Source: Candidatus Onthocola gallistercoris
Lineage (GTDB): Bacteria > Bacillota > Clostridia > Lachnospirales > Lachnospiraceae
Direction: 5' to 3'
DNA: 64,000 nt
Assembly: GCA_018715345.1 (NCBI GenBank)
Contig: DVLT01000046.1
Location: 83,711 to 147,710 of the forward strand
The notes under the pieces were generated by a model. It saw only the letters and a program-made list of their open reading frames with translations. It was not told the origin of the DNA and did not search any database. Positions 56,130 through 64,000 of this stretch are shown piece by piece. Position 1 is the first letter of the stretch, and each line of letters begins with the position of its first letter. A program made the translations under genes and the position numbers.

Positions 56130-59123
56130 ATGACAGATATTCGTATCCCAAAGGCTTATAGAGTCGTTGGCGACAGCTTGATCGAGGAATTGAAGTCGAG
56201 GGCTATTTTACTGAAACATATAAAAAGCGGGGCCAGAATTGCCATTTTATCCAACGAAGATACAAACAAGGTGTTCCATATCGCATTCCGTACACCGCCG
56301 ACAGACAGCACGGGTGTGGCCCATATCCTGGAGCATTCCGTTTTGTGCGGATCGCGGGATTTCCCTGTAAAGGATCCTTTTGTGGAATTGGTCAAAGGAT
56401 CGTTGAATACATTTCTGAATGCGATGACCTATTCGGATAAAACGGTTTACCCGGTGGCCAGCTGTAATGACGCGGATTTCCAAAACCTGATGCACATTTA
56501 TCTGGATGCGGTTTTCTACCCGAATATCTATAAACACAAAGAAATATTTCTCCAGGAAGGCTGGCATTATGAAATGGATCAGCCGGATGGAGAACTGAAG
56601 TATAACGGCGTTGTCTATAATGAGATGAAGGGGGCCTTTTCCTCTCCTGAACAGATCCTATTCCGAAAGATCACGGAGACGCTTTTCCCGGACACGACCT
56701 ATGGTGTGGAGTCCGGCGGTGATCCGAAAAACATACCGGATCTGACCTATGAAGATTTTTTGGATTTCCACCGGAAATATTATCATCCTTCCAATGCCTG
56801 GATCTATCTGTACGGGGATATGGATGTGGAGGAAAAACTGGATTTCATGGATAGGGAGTATCTGTCCGACTTTGATGAAGCGCCCATTGATTCACGGATC
56901 CGTATGCAAGATGGCTTTAAAGAAATGCACCGTGTGGAAGCGCCCTATGCCATTTCAGCGGAAGAAAGTACGGAAAACAACACCTATCTCAGTTACAATA
57001 TGGTCATTGGGACCAGCCTGGACCGGGAATTATATTTGGCCATGCAGGTACTGGAATATGTGCTGATGAGTTCTCCGGGAGCCGTGCTGAAAAAAGCGTT
57101 GATCGAAAGCGGCATTGGGCAGGATGTGTTCGGCGAATTTGATAACGGTATCCTCCAGCCCTATATGTCTATTATCGTCAAAAATGCGAAAACATCCGAC
57201 AAAGATCGGTTCCTCCAGGTTATCCGAGATACTCTTACCCGTTTGGTGGAGGAAGGGATACCGAAACGAAGCTTGAAGGCAGCGGTCAATTACTATGAAT
57301 TTAAGTACCGGGAAGGGGATTTTGGACGTTATCCGGCTGGCCTGATGTATGGACTTCAGATGATGGACAGCTGGCTTTATGACGAAAATCAGCCTTTTAT
57401 CCACATCCAGGCGGGCGATACTTTTGAAAAATTGAAAAAGCTGACAGACACGGATTATTTTGAAACGTTGGTCCAAAGATGGCTGCTTGATAATACCCAC
57501 AGTTCTTTGCTCGTGTTATACCCGGAAAAAGGGCTGAACGAAGCGGAAGAAGCCCGCGTGGCAGCAGTACTGGCAGAGAAAAAAGAAGCGATGGGTGCAG
57601 CAGGCAGAAAAGCCGTATGTGAAGCTTGCCAACAGTTAAAAACGTACCAGGAAGCGCCGGATCGGAAAGAAGATATTGAAAAGATCCCGGTGCTGAAGAT
57701 TTCAGACATTGAGAAAAACTGCCGTCCTTTCCATAATCGGGAGATTTCTGCCAAAACAATGCCCATACTTTGCCATGGCATTGAGACAAGGGGGATCGCC
57801 TATACAAAATTGTTGTTTGATATGGGACAAGTATGTTATGCAGACGTACCCTATGCCGGTCTGCTCGCCATGCTTTTGGGTAACTTAAATACAGAAGATC
57901 ATTCCTATACGGAACTGTCGGATAATATGAATATCGCCACGGGCGGTATCACAGCGGCCATCAGTCTGTATCCGGAATACCAGGGCGGCGGCCGGTTTAA
58001 AGTCATGTTCGAGGTATCCATGAAGTCGCTGGAGAACAAAGTGGATGAAGGCATGGCCATTATTAAAGAAATCTTATGCCAAAGCCGTTTTTCCGATACG
58101 ACCCGGATCAAAGAACTCATTGGTCAGATCAAATCCAGACTTGAGATGATGATGAACGGAAACGGACATACAGTGGCAGTCAACCGGGCCAACAGCTACC
58201 AGTCAGCGGCGGCTCTGTATAAAGAGGCGGAAGAAGGCATCGAGTATTACCGATTTATCGAAAAACTGCATTCCCATTTCGATGAGATGAAAGAGACGAT
58301 CGCAGAAAAGCTGGAAGAAACGGCGGCGCTTATCTTCCGAAAAGAGCAGATGATGGCAGACTATACCGGTTTGTCCGATGCGGCCCGTCTCCTTGGCAGC
58401 TCCCTGGAAAGACTGGCGGAAGGACTGGGAAAAAGGTATGGACAGACCGGAGGGAAAGACCGGTCCGACCGTAAAGAGCCGGCCGGAGAGGATATGAACT
58501 GGCCGGAGGGGCTGAAAGAAGCATTTGAAGCGATGCGCAAACGGAAAAGCGAAGCATTTATAACATCGGGTACGGTCCAGTATAATGCCTGCGTGGGTGA
58601 TTTCCTGTCGGCAGGCCATGATTATCATGGCGCGCTCAACATACTGAAAGTCATCATGAGTTATGATTATCTGTGGAATAATATCCGGGTAAAAGGCGGC
58701 GCTTATGGCTGTATGTGCGGCTTTGCCTCCGGCGGTTCAGGTTATTTTACTTCCTATCGGGATCCCCATCTGGCCGAAACATACAAAATATATGAAAACG
58801 CAGCGGACTATGTGCGGCATTTTGATGCGGACGAACGGACCATGCGCAAGTATATCATCGGCGCGTTCAGCGGGGTGGACATTCCTCTGAATGCCAGCGC
58901 GGCAGGCACCCGTTCGCTGAATGCCTGGATGACAAAGACGCCCATCGAGTTTATACAGAAAAACAGGGATGAAATGTTGTCTGCCAATGTGGATACGATC
59001 CGTTCGTTGGCGGGCATCGTGGAGAGCGTAACCCGTTCCGGTCTGCGGTGCGCAGTGGGAAGCGCATCTGCCATTGAAGCCAACAAAGATATGTTCGAAC
59101 ATGTGGAGACGCTGATAAAATAA
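56130..59123 (+). CDS. PreP-like M16C zinc metallopeptidase
   Basis: Large oligopeptidase of 997 residues, the full length for presequence-protease/HypA-type M16C enzymes. The inverted zinc motif is HILEH (His65, Glu68, His69), and NTFLNAMTYSDKTVYPVAS and GVVYNEMKGAFSSPE are family blocks. The second half has the peptidase M16C-associated region and a closing RVKGGAYG...SYRDP block. The ATG at 56130 has AAAGGGG with 8-nt spacing; one two codons earlier is too close. It probably degrades short unstructured peptides. Confidence 0.93.
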   Translation: MTDIRIPKAYRVVGDSLIEELKSRAILLKHIKSGARIAILSNEDTNKVFHIAFRTPPTDSTGVAHILEHSVLCGSRDFPVKDPFVELVKGSLNTFLNAMTYSDKTVYPVASCNDADFQNLMHIYLDAVFYPNIYKHKEIFLQEGWHYEMDQPDGELKYNGVVYNEMKGAFSSPEQILFRKITETLFPDTTYGVESGGDPKNIPDLTYEDFLDFHRKYYHPSNAWIYLYGDMDVEEKLDFMDREYLSDFDEAPIDSRIRMQDGFKEMHRVEAPYAISAEESTENNTYLSYNMVIGTSLDRELYLAMQVLEYVLMSSPGAVLKKALIESGIGQDVFGEFDNGILQPYMSIIVKNAKTSDKDRFLQVIRDTLTRLVEEGIPKRSLKAAVNYYEFKYREGDFGRYPAGLMYGLQMMDSWLYDENQPFIHIQAGDTFEKLKKLTDTDYFETLVQRWLLDNTHSSLLVLYPEKGLNEAEEARVAAVLAEKKEAMGAAGRKAVCEACQQLKTYQEAPDRKEDIEKIPVLKISDIEKNCRPFHNREISAKTMPILCHGIETRGIAYTKLLFDMGQVCYADVPYAGLLAMLLGNLNTEDHSYTELSDNMNIATGGITAAISLYPEYQGGGRFKVMFEVSMKSLENKVDEGMAIIKEILCQSRFSDTTRIKELIGQIKSRLEMMMNGNGHTVAVNRANSYQSAAALYKEAEEGIEYYRFIEKLHSHFDEMKETIAEKLEETAALIFRKEQMMADYTGLSDAARLLGSSLERLAEGLGKRYGQTGGKDRSDRKEPAGEDMNWPEGLKEAFEAMRKRKSEAFITSGTVQYNACVGDFLSAGHDYHGALNILKVIMSYDYLWNNIRVKGGAYGCMCGFASGGSGYFTSYRDPHLAETYKIYENAADYVRHFDADERTMRKYIIGAFSGVDIPLNASAAGTRSLNAWMTKTPIEFIQKNRDEMLSANVDTIRSLAGIVESVTRSGLRCAVGSASAIEANKDMFEHVETLIK

Positions 59124-59142
59124 CACAGACAAAGGAGAAAAT

Positions 59143-60051
59143 ATGGAAAGTCAATTTAAATCCGGATTTGCCACATTGATCGGAAGACCGAATGTGGGAA
59201 AGTCCACTTTGATGAATCAGCTGATCGGTCAAAAGATCGCCATCACATCCAATAAACCGCAAACGACCCGTAACCGTATCCAGACCGTTTATACGGATGA
59301 GGAAGGTCAGATCATCTTTGTGGATACGCCAGGCATCCACAAAGCAAAAAATAAGCTGGGTGAATATATGGTCAATGTGGCGGAACGGACACTTAATGAA
59401 GTGGATGTGATCCTGTGGCTGGTGGAGCCCACCACATTTATCGGAGCCGGAGAAAGGCACATTATCGAGCGGCTGAAAAAAACAAAGACACCGGTCATAC
59501 TTGTCATCAATAAGATGGATACGGTGCGCAGAGAATTTATCCTGGAAGTGATCTCTGCTTATAAAGAAGTCTGCGATTTTGCGGAAATCGTCCCATGTTC
59601 TGCTTTTACCGGTGAAAATTGCGGGGAAGTGATCACATGTATCATGAAATACCTGCCCTATGGGCCGAAATTTTACGGTGATGATGTGGTGACCGATCAG
59701 CCGGAGCGGCAGATCGTTGCGGAGCTGATCCGGGAAAAGGTGCTGCGCCTTATGGAGGAAGAAGTCCCCCATGGCATCGCTGTTTCCATCGAGTCCATGA
59801 AACCCAGAAGTCATGGACGTGTGACGGATATCCACGCCACGATCATCTGTGAAAAGGATTCCCATAAAGGGATGATCATCGGCAAACAGGGAGCCATGCT
59901 GAAACGCATCGGCAGCGACGCCCGGTACGAGATCGAAAGGATGTTGGATACAAAAGTGAATCTCCAGCTCTGGGTCAAAGTGAAAAAAGACTGGCGGGAC
60001 AGTGATTTTCTCATAAAGAATTTCGGATACGATAAAAAAGATTACAGTTGA
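59143..60051 (+). CDS. era: GTPase Era
   Basis: Ribosome-assembly GTPase that binds the 3' end of 16S rRNA. It has 302 residues. G1 is GRPNVGKSTLMN, G3 is DTPGIH, G4 is NKMD; the C-terminal KH domain includes KGMIIGKQGAMLKRIG. CAAAGGAG precedes the ATG, 20 nt after the peptidase. Its stop overlaps the start region of recO, a common era-recO pairing in Firmicutes. Confidence 0.97.
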   Translation: MESQFKSGFATLIGRPNVGKSTLMNQLIGQKIAITSNKPQTTRNRIQTVYTDEEGQIIFVDTPGIHKAKNKLGEYMVNVAERTLNEVDVILWLVEPTTFIGAGERHIIERLKKTKTPVILVINKMDTVRREFILEVISAYKEVCDFAEIVPCSAFTGENCGEVITCIMKYLPYGPKFYGDDVVTDQPERQIVAELIREKVLRLMEEEVPHGIAVSIESMKPRSHGRVTDIHATIICEKDSHKGMIIGKQGAMLKRIGSDARYEIERMLDTKVNLQLWVKVKKDWRDSDFLIKNFGYDKKDYS

Positions 60052-60083
60052 TGAGTTTCGTCGGGACAGGCAGGTGGATACAG

Positions 60084-60833
60084 ATGACAGACGCGGAAGA
60101 GCTCATGGGTATGGTACTTATGGCCACTCCGGTGGGTGATTATGACAAACGGGTGGTGATCCTGACAAAAGAAAGGGGAAAGATCACCGCCTTTGCAAGG
60201 GGCGCCCGGCGGCCCAAAAGCGCCATGCTGGCAAAGACCCAGCCCTTTGTATTCGGCGTTTTCCGAGTTATCGAAGGAAAAAACGCCTATACCCTTTTGG
60301 GGGCGGAGATCAGCAATTACTTCATGGAAATCCGTGAAGATGTGGTCCGGACCTGTTATGGCACGTATTTTCTGGAACTGGCATCTTATTATGGAAGGGA
60401 AAACGACCCGGCATTGGATATGCTGAAACTTCTGTACCAGACGCTGCGGGCTTTATGCCTGGAACGGATCGATAAGCGGTTGATCCGCTGCATATATGAA
60501 TTGAAAATGTTCGTTGTCAACGGAGAATATCCGGAATGTTTCCATTGTATCGTGTGCGGCGGGAAAGATAACCTGGATCATTTTTCTTCAAGACTGGGCG
60601 GCGTGATCTGCAGTAAATGCCGGGAAGGCATCCATCCCCTTTATGATCTGGCAGGATCTGTGCTTTACACGATGCAGTATATCATCGCCACCCCGGTGGA
60701 ACATCTTTATACTTTTCAAGTGACAGAGGAAGTACAGCATAAACTTCGCAGACTCATGGATATTTATATGAAAGATCATATCGACCGGGAATTTCATTCC
60801 CTCGATATCCTAAAAACACTGGAAATTGCTTGA
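60084..60833 (+). CDS. recO: DNA repair protein RecO
   Basis: Recombination mediator that loads RecA with RecF/RecR. It has 249 residues from the ATG at 60084, supported by AGGTGG; an in-frame start at 60048 overlapping era would add 12 residues. The N-terminal OB-fold is VGDYDKRVVILTKERGKI. A C-terminal zinc site is CFHCIVCGG with CSKC about 45 residues on. It belongs to the era transcript. Confidence 0.95.
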   Translation: MTDAEELMGMVLMATPVGDYDKRVVILTKERGKITAFARGARRPKSAMLAKTQPFVFGVFRVIEGKNAYTLLGAEISNYFMEIREDVVRTCYGTYFLELASYYGRENDPALDMLKLLYQTLRALCLERIDKRLIRCIYELKMFVVNGEYPECFHCIVCGGKDNLDHFSSRLGGVICSKCREGIHPLYDLAGSVLYTMQYIIATPVEHLYTFQVTEEVQHKLRRLMDIYMKDHIDREFHSLDILKTLEIA

Positions 60834-60890
60834 AAAATCTGTCTGTATTGGATACAATATTTAGAGCCTTTATGGTAAGGGGAGAAAACA

Positions 60891-61427
60891 TTGAGGAAAC
60901 GAAAAGCATGGTTGGGCTGTCTGTGGCTCCTGATGATCTGTCTGCTGGCAGCAGGATGCGGAAAGGACGCACGGCTGAAAGATATCCAGGAGAATATTCT
61001 TTCCGTTAAAAAGAATGGAAAGATCGAAGAATATCTGGTGGAAAAACTGGATAAGGATTATTATTCCGCTGAAGCGCTGGAAAGTTATATAGACAGTGAG
61101 GCCGAAGCTGTGCAAGGCGTTTCAGTGAAAGACTTTTCGGTGGAGAGTGATATGGCAAGAGCCGAAATCCATTACGATGATCCGGAAAGTTTTCTGGCGT
61201 TCAATGGCCAGGCGATCACGATATGCAAGTTGTCAGAAGCGGATGCGCAGGATATATCCCTTGCCACAGAAGGCAGCGTGCCAGATGACGGTTATGTGAT
61301 CGTGACGGAGTTCGAGACACGGCTGATCGGGCCGGGAGATCCGGTGGCCTGGAGCGAGGACGTTTCCGTCAGTGAAGATGGTATATGTCGGACCACCGCC
61401 AAGCGGTGTGTGATGATCTATAAATAA
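60891..61427 (+). CDS. Small lipoprotein, TTG start
   Basis: Predicted lipoprotein of 178 residues. The TTG at 60891 follows GGGGAGAAAACA and gives a basic N-terminus (RKRKAWLGC). The signal helix ends at lipobox LLAAGC. The mature part (DARLKDIQENILSVKKNGKIEEYLVE onward) is mostly helical then beta and matches no family I know. It sits between recO and glyS with short gaps (57 and 19 nt), so it may be co-expressed with them. Confidence 0.72.
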   Translation: MRKRKAWLGCLWLLMICLLAAGCGKDARLKDIQENILSVKKNGKIEEYLVEKLDKDYYSAEALESYIDSEAEAVQGVSVKDFSVESDMARAEIHYDDPESFLAFNGQAITICKLSEADAQDISLATEGSVPDDGYVIVTEFETRLIGPGDPVAWSEDVSVSEDGICRTTAKRCVMIYK

Positions 61428-61446
61428 TAAAGAGAGGTAGAATGAT

Positions 61447-62835
61447 ATGGAAAAGACAATGGACAAGATTGTCGCTTTGGCAAAGGCTAGGGGATTTGTA
61501 TATCCCGGTTCCGAGATCTATGGCGGCCTGGCCAACACATGGGATTACGGCAATCTGGGCGTTGAACTAAAGAACAATGTGAAAAAAGCCTGGTGGCAGA
61601 AATTTATCCAGGAGAATCCTTTCAATGTGGGCGTGGATTGCGCGATCCTGATGAATCCTCAGACATGGGTGGCATCAGGGCATCTGGGCGGCTTTTCCGA
61701 TCCGCTGATGGACTGTAAGGAATGCCATGAGCGATTCCGTGCAGACAAGCTGATCGAAGATTATGCCCACGACAACGACATCGATCTGGGTGGTTCCGTG
61801 GACGGTTGGAGCAATGAGCAGATGCAGGATTACATCAGTGAACATCAGATCAAGTGTCCCAGCTGCGGCGCCCATAACTTTACGGATATCCGCCAGTTCA
61901 ACCTGATGTTCAAAACCTTCCAGGGGGTTACAGAGGACGCGAAGAATACGGTTTACCTGCGTCCGGAGACAGCCCAGGGTATTTTTGTCAACTTTAAGAA
62001 TGTTCAGAGGACATCCCGCAAAAAGATACCGTTTGGTATCGGACAGATCGGTAAATCCTTCCGGAATGAGATCACACCGGGCAACTTCACATTCCGTACA
62101 CGGGAATTTGAGCAGATGGAACTGGAGTTCTTCTGTGAGCCGGGAACAGATATGGAATGGTTCCAGTACTGGAGAAGTTTCTGCATCAACTGGTTGAAAT
62201 CTCTGGGTATGAAAGACGAAGAGATGCGTGTAAGAGACCATTCTCCGGAAGAACTGAGCTTTTACAGCACCGGTACCACCGATATCGAATTTTTGTTCCC
62301 ATTTGGCTGGGGTGAGCTGTGGGGTATCGCTGATCGTACAGACTATGACTTGACACAGCATCAGAATGTATCCGGAGAGGATATGTCTTATTTTGATGAC
62401 GCGAAGAAAGAAAAATATATCCCCTATGTCATCGAGCCGTCTTTGGGAGCAGACCGGGTTGTCCTGGCTTTCCTGTGCAGCGCTTATGATGAGGAAACGC
62501 TGGAAGGCGGGGACGTACGTACAGTACTCCATTTCCATCCGGCTCTGGCGCCAGTCAAAGTGGGCGTACTCCCATTGAGCAAAAAACTGAGCAAAGGTGC
62601 GGAAGAAATCTATACCATGTTGTCCAAAAAGTATAATTGTGAATATGACGACCGGGGCAACATCGGCAAGCGGTATCGCCGCCAGGATGAGATCGGAACG
62701 CCCTTCTGTGTGACCTATGATTTTGAATCGGAAGAGGACGGTTGCGTAACTGTCAGAGAAAGGGATACAATGGAGCAGATCCGTATAAAAATTGACGATC
62801 TTGCCGCTTATTTTGAGGATAAATTTACCTTTTAA
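61447..62835 (+). CDS. glyS: Glycyl-tRNA synthetase, single-chain type
   Basis: Class II synthetase of the dimeric, eukaryote/archaeal-like form (also called glyQS). It has 462 residues. Motif 1 region is [16 protein letters not shown]; a zinc-binding insert has CKEC and CPSC; motif 2 is [20 protein letters not shown]; motif 3 is [14 protein letters not shown]. The C-terminal anticodon domain starts near [15 protein letters not shown] precedes the ATG. It is the last gene of the era-recO cluster. Confidence 0.96.
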   Translation: MEKTMDKIVALAKARGFVYPGSEIYGGLANTWDYGNLGVELKNNVKKAWWQKFIQENPFNVGVDCAILMNPQTWVASGHLGGFSDPLMDCKECHERFRADKLIEDYAHDNDIDLGGSVDGWSNEQMQDYISEHQIKCPSCGAHNFTDIRQFNLMFKTFQGVTEDAKNTVYLRPETAQGIFVNFKNVQRTSRKKIPFGIGQIGKSFRNEITPGNFTFRTREFEQMELEFFCEPGTDMEWFQYWRSFCINWLKSLGMKDEEMRVRDHSPEELSFYSTGTTDIEFLFPFGWGELWGIADRTDYDLTQHQNVSGEDMSYFDDAKKEKYIPYVIEPSLGADRVVLAFLCSAYDEETLEGGDVRTVLHFHPALAPVKVGVLPLSKKLSKGAEEIYTMLSKKYNCEYDDRGNIGKRYRRQDEIGTPFCVTYDFESEEDGCVTVRERDTMEQIRIKIDDLAAYFEDKFTF

Positions 62836-62837
62836 CC

Positions 62838-62867
62838 TTGACGAATAATGCGGGAATGATATACAAT
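62838..62867 (+). promoter_or_regulatory. ppdK promoter
   Basis: TTGACG (62838-62843) with TATACA (62860-62865) at 16 nt or TACAAT (62862-62867) at 18 nt. The resulting leader is about 80 nt. Confidence 0.55.
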
Positions 62868-62952
62868 AACTATGAATGTTGGGCACAAATGGCTTCCGGT
62901 CATAAACCATCGGAAATCATTTCAACAGATAAAAAAATAGGAGGCATTTACA

Positions 62953-64000
62953 ATGGCAAAATGGGTTTATATGTTCACCGAAGGTAATGCGGACATGCGT
63001 AACCTTCTTGGCGGAAAAGGCGCCAACCTTGCTGAAATGACAAATCTGGGTCTTCCTGTACCGCAGGGCTTCACTGTCACAACCGAAGCTTGTACACAGT
63101 ATTATGAAGACGGCAGACAGATCAATGATGAGATCATGGGACAGATCATGGAAGCTATGGCGAAACTGGAAGAGATCACAGGAAAGAAATTCGGAGACAA
63201 AGAGAATCCGCTTCTCGTTTCCGTTCGTTCCGGTGCAAGAGCTTCCATGCCTGGTATGATGGACACAATCCTGAACCTCGGTCTGAATGAAGAAGTTGTT
63301 GAGGCTCTGGCTAATGCATCTGGCAATCCCCGTTGGGCTTGGGACTGCTACAGAAGATTTATCCAGATGTACTCTGATGTCGTTATGGAAGTTGGTAAGA
63401 AGTACTTCGAAGAACTCATCGACAAGATGAAAGAAGAAAAAGGCGTTACACAGGACGTTGAACTGACAGCAGAAGATCTGAAGACACTGGCAGGACAGTT
63501 CAAAGCTGAATATAAAGAAAAGATTGGTTCCGATTTCCCGGCTGACGCGAAAGAACAGCTGGTAGGCGCGGTTAAAGCCGTATTCCGTTCATGGGACAAC
63601 CCGAGAGCTAACGTATATCGCCGTGACAACGATATCCCGTATTCCTGGGGTACAGCTGTAAACGTACAGATGATGGCCTTTGGTAACATGGGCGATGACT
63701 GTGGTACAGGTGTTGCGTTCACACGTGACCCGGCTACAGGCGCAAAAGGACTGTTTGGTGAGTTCCTTACAAATGCACAGGGCGAGGACGTTGTTGCCGG
63801 TGTTCGTACACCGATGCACATTTCCGAGATGGAACAGAAGTTCCCGGAAGCTTTCAAACAGTTCAACGAAGTATGCAAAACTCTGGAAACCCATTACAGA
63901 GATATGCAGGATATGGAGTTTACTGTTGAACATGGTAAACTTTACATGCTTCAGACACGTAACGGCAAGAGAACAGCAAAAGCTGCATTAAAGATTGCTT
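62953..64000 (+). CDS. ppdK: Pyruvate, phosphate dikinase, 3' end cut by window edge
   Basis: Interconverts pyruvate + ATP + Pi and PEP + AMP + PPi, linking glycolysis and gluconeogenesis in anaerobes. The 349 visible codons cover the N-terminal nucleotide-binding domain: [69 protein letters not shown]. The full protein is about 875 residues; the phosphohistidine and PEP domains lie off the right edge. AGGAGGCATTTAC precedes the ATG. Confidence 0.97.
   Translation, partial: MAKWVYMFTEGNADMRNLLGGKGANLAEMTNLGLPVPQGFTVTTEACTQYYEDGRQINDEIMGQIMEAMAKLEEITGKKFGDKENPLLVSVRSGARASMPGMMDTILNLGLNEEVVEALANASGNPRWAWDCYRRFIQMYSDVVMEVGKKYFEELIDKMKEEKGVTQDVELTAEDLKTLAGQFKAEYKEKIGSDFPADAKEQLVGAVKAVFRSWDNPRANVYRRDNDIPYSWGTAVNVQMMAFGNMGDDCGTGVAFTRDPATGAKGLFGEFLTNAQGEDVVAGVRTPMHISEMEQKFPEAFKQFNEVCKTLETHYRDMQDMEFTVEHGKLYMLQTRNGKRTAKAALKIA

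Noticed and set aside
61675..62910. A 411-codon minus-strand frame across glyS
   Set aside because: Antisense to a clear glycyl-tRNA synthetase, with no start signals and no recognisable domain.

Overview
The window reads as a chromosomal segment of an anaerobic, low-to-mid GC Firmicute, most likely a Lachnospiraceae-type Clostridia. The pointers are family-level: strong AGGAGG-type ribosome binding sites, a one-piece pyruvate:ferredoxin oxidoreductase, pyruvate phosphate dikinase, single-chain glycyl-tRNA synthetase, a bacterial GlnRS, a HrcA/CIRCE-controlled groESL, and several small families (DUF1015, DUF1846, DUF3783, DUF2284, TraX) common in gut clostridia. No prophage, integrase, transposase, CRISPR array or rRNA operon was seen.

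Layout. 1-3.4 kb: a type IIA topoisomerase B subunit (cut by the window edge), an AEC-family transporter and a LysR regulator, all on the minus strand. 3.4-12.3 kb: amino-acid biosynthesis on the plus strand, leuC-leuD-leuB, a terminator, then a fresh promoter driving ilvD-ilvB-serC-serA. 12.4-21.2 kb: DUF1015, glgB with a Lys-rich tail and an attenuator-like leader, a HAD phosphatase, and a decayed DeoR/FAD-oxidoreductase locus. 21.3-25.5 kb: argH (minus), rpsO and pnp with structured leaders. 25.5-27.8 kb: a minus-strand TetR operon in which two of four genes are remnants. 27.9-37.2 kb: a zinc-ribbon membrane protein, nifJ, a lipoprotein, DUF1846, an M16 peptidase, a DUF1700-like protein and rlmH. 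37.2-46.3 kb: accessory small genes (AadE-like nucleotidyltransferase, GNAT, GPP34-like, RNHCP, truncated MFS, TraX, DUF2284, M20 amidohydrolase, HAD phosphatase). 46.4-64 kb: housekeeping genes asnB, two tRNAs (Pro-GGG and Thr-GGT), glnS, groESL, guaB, an amidase, a PreP-like peptidase, era-recO, a lipoprotein, glyS and the 5' part of ppdK.

How the parts fit. The 3.4-12.3 kb block supplies leucine, valine/isoleucine and serine precursors. A LysR protein sits divergently over a 33-bp dyad in front of leuC, and the AEC transporter is translationally coupled to that regulator. leuA, ilvC and ilvN are not in the window. nifJ and ppdK serve fermentative pyruvate metabolism.

The most unusual feature is a cluster of genes that carry internal or terminal deletions while their flanks stay clean: a DeoR regulator, an FAD oxidoreductase joined in frame to the C-terminal half of an iron alcohol dehydrogenase, a flavin reductase, an ABM-type monooxygenase fragment, a GNAT fragment, and an MFS transporter whose TM5 region is joined to its last TM. 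At least two junctions look like short-repeat recombination. Other items of note are a long RNase III-type hairpin before pnp, a paired TetR operator around a near-perfect promoter, a row of four hairpins after asnB, and a 72-residue Lys-rich tail on the branching enzyme.
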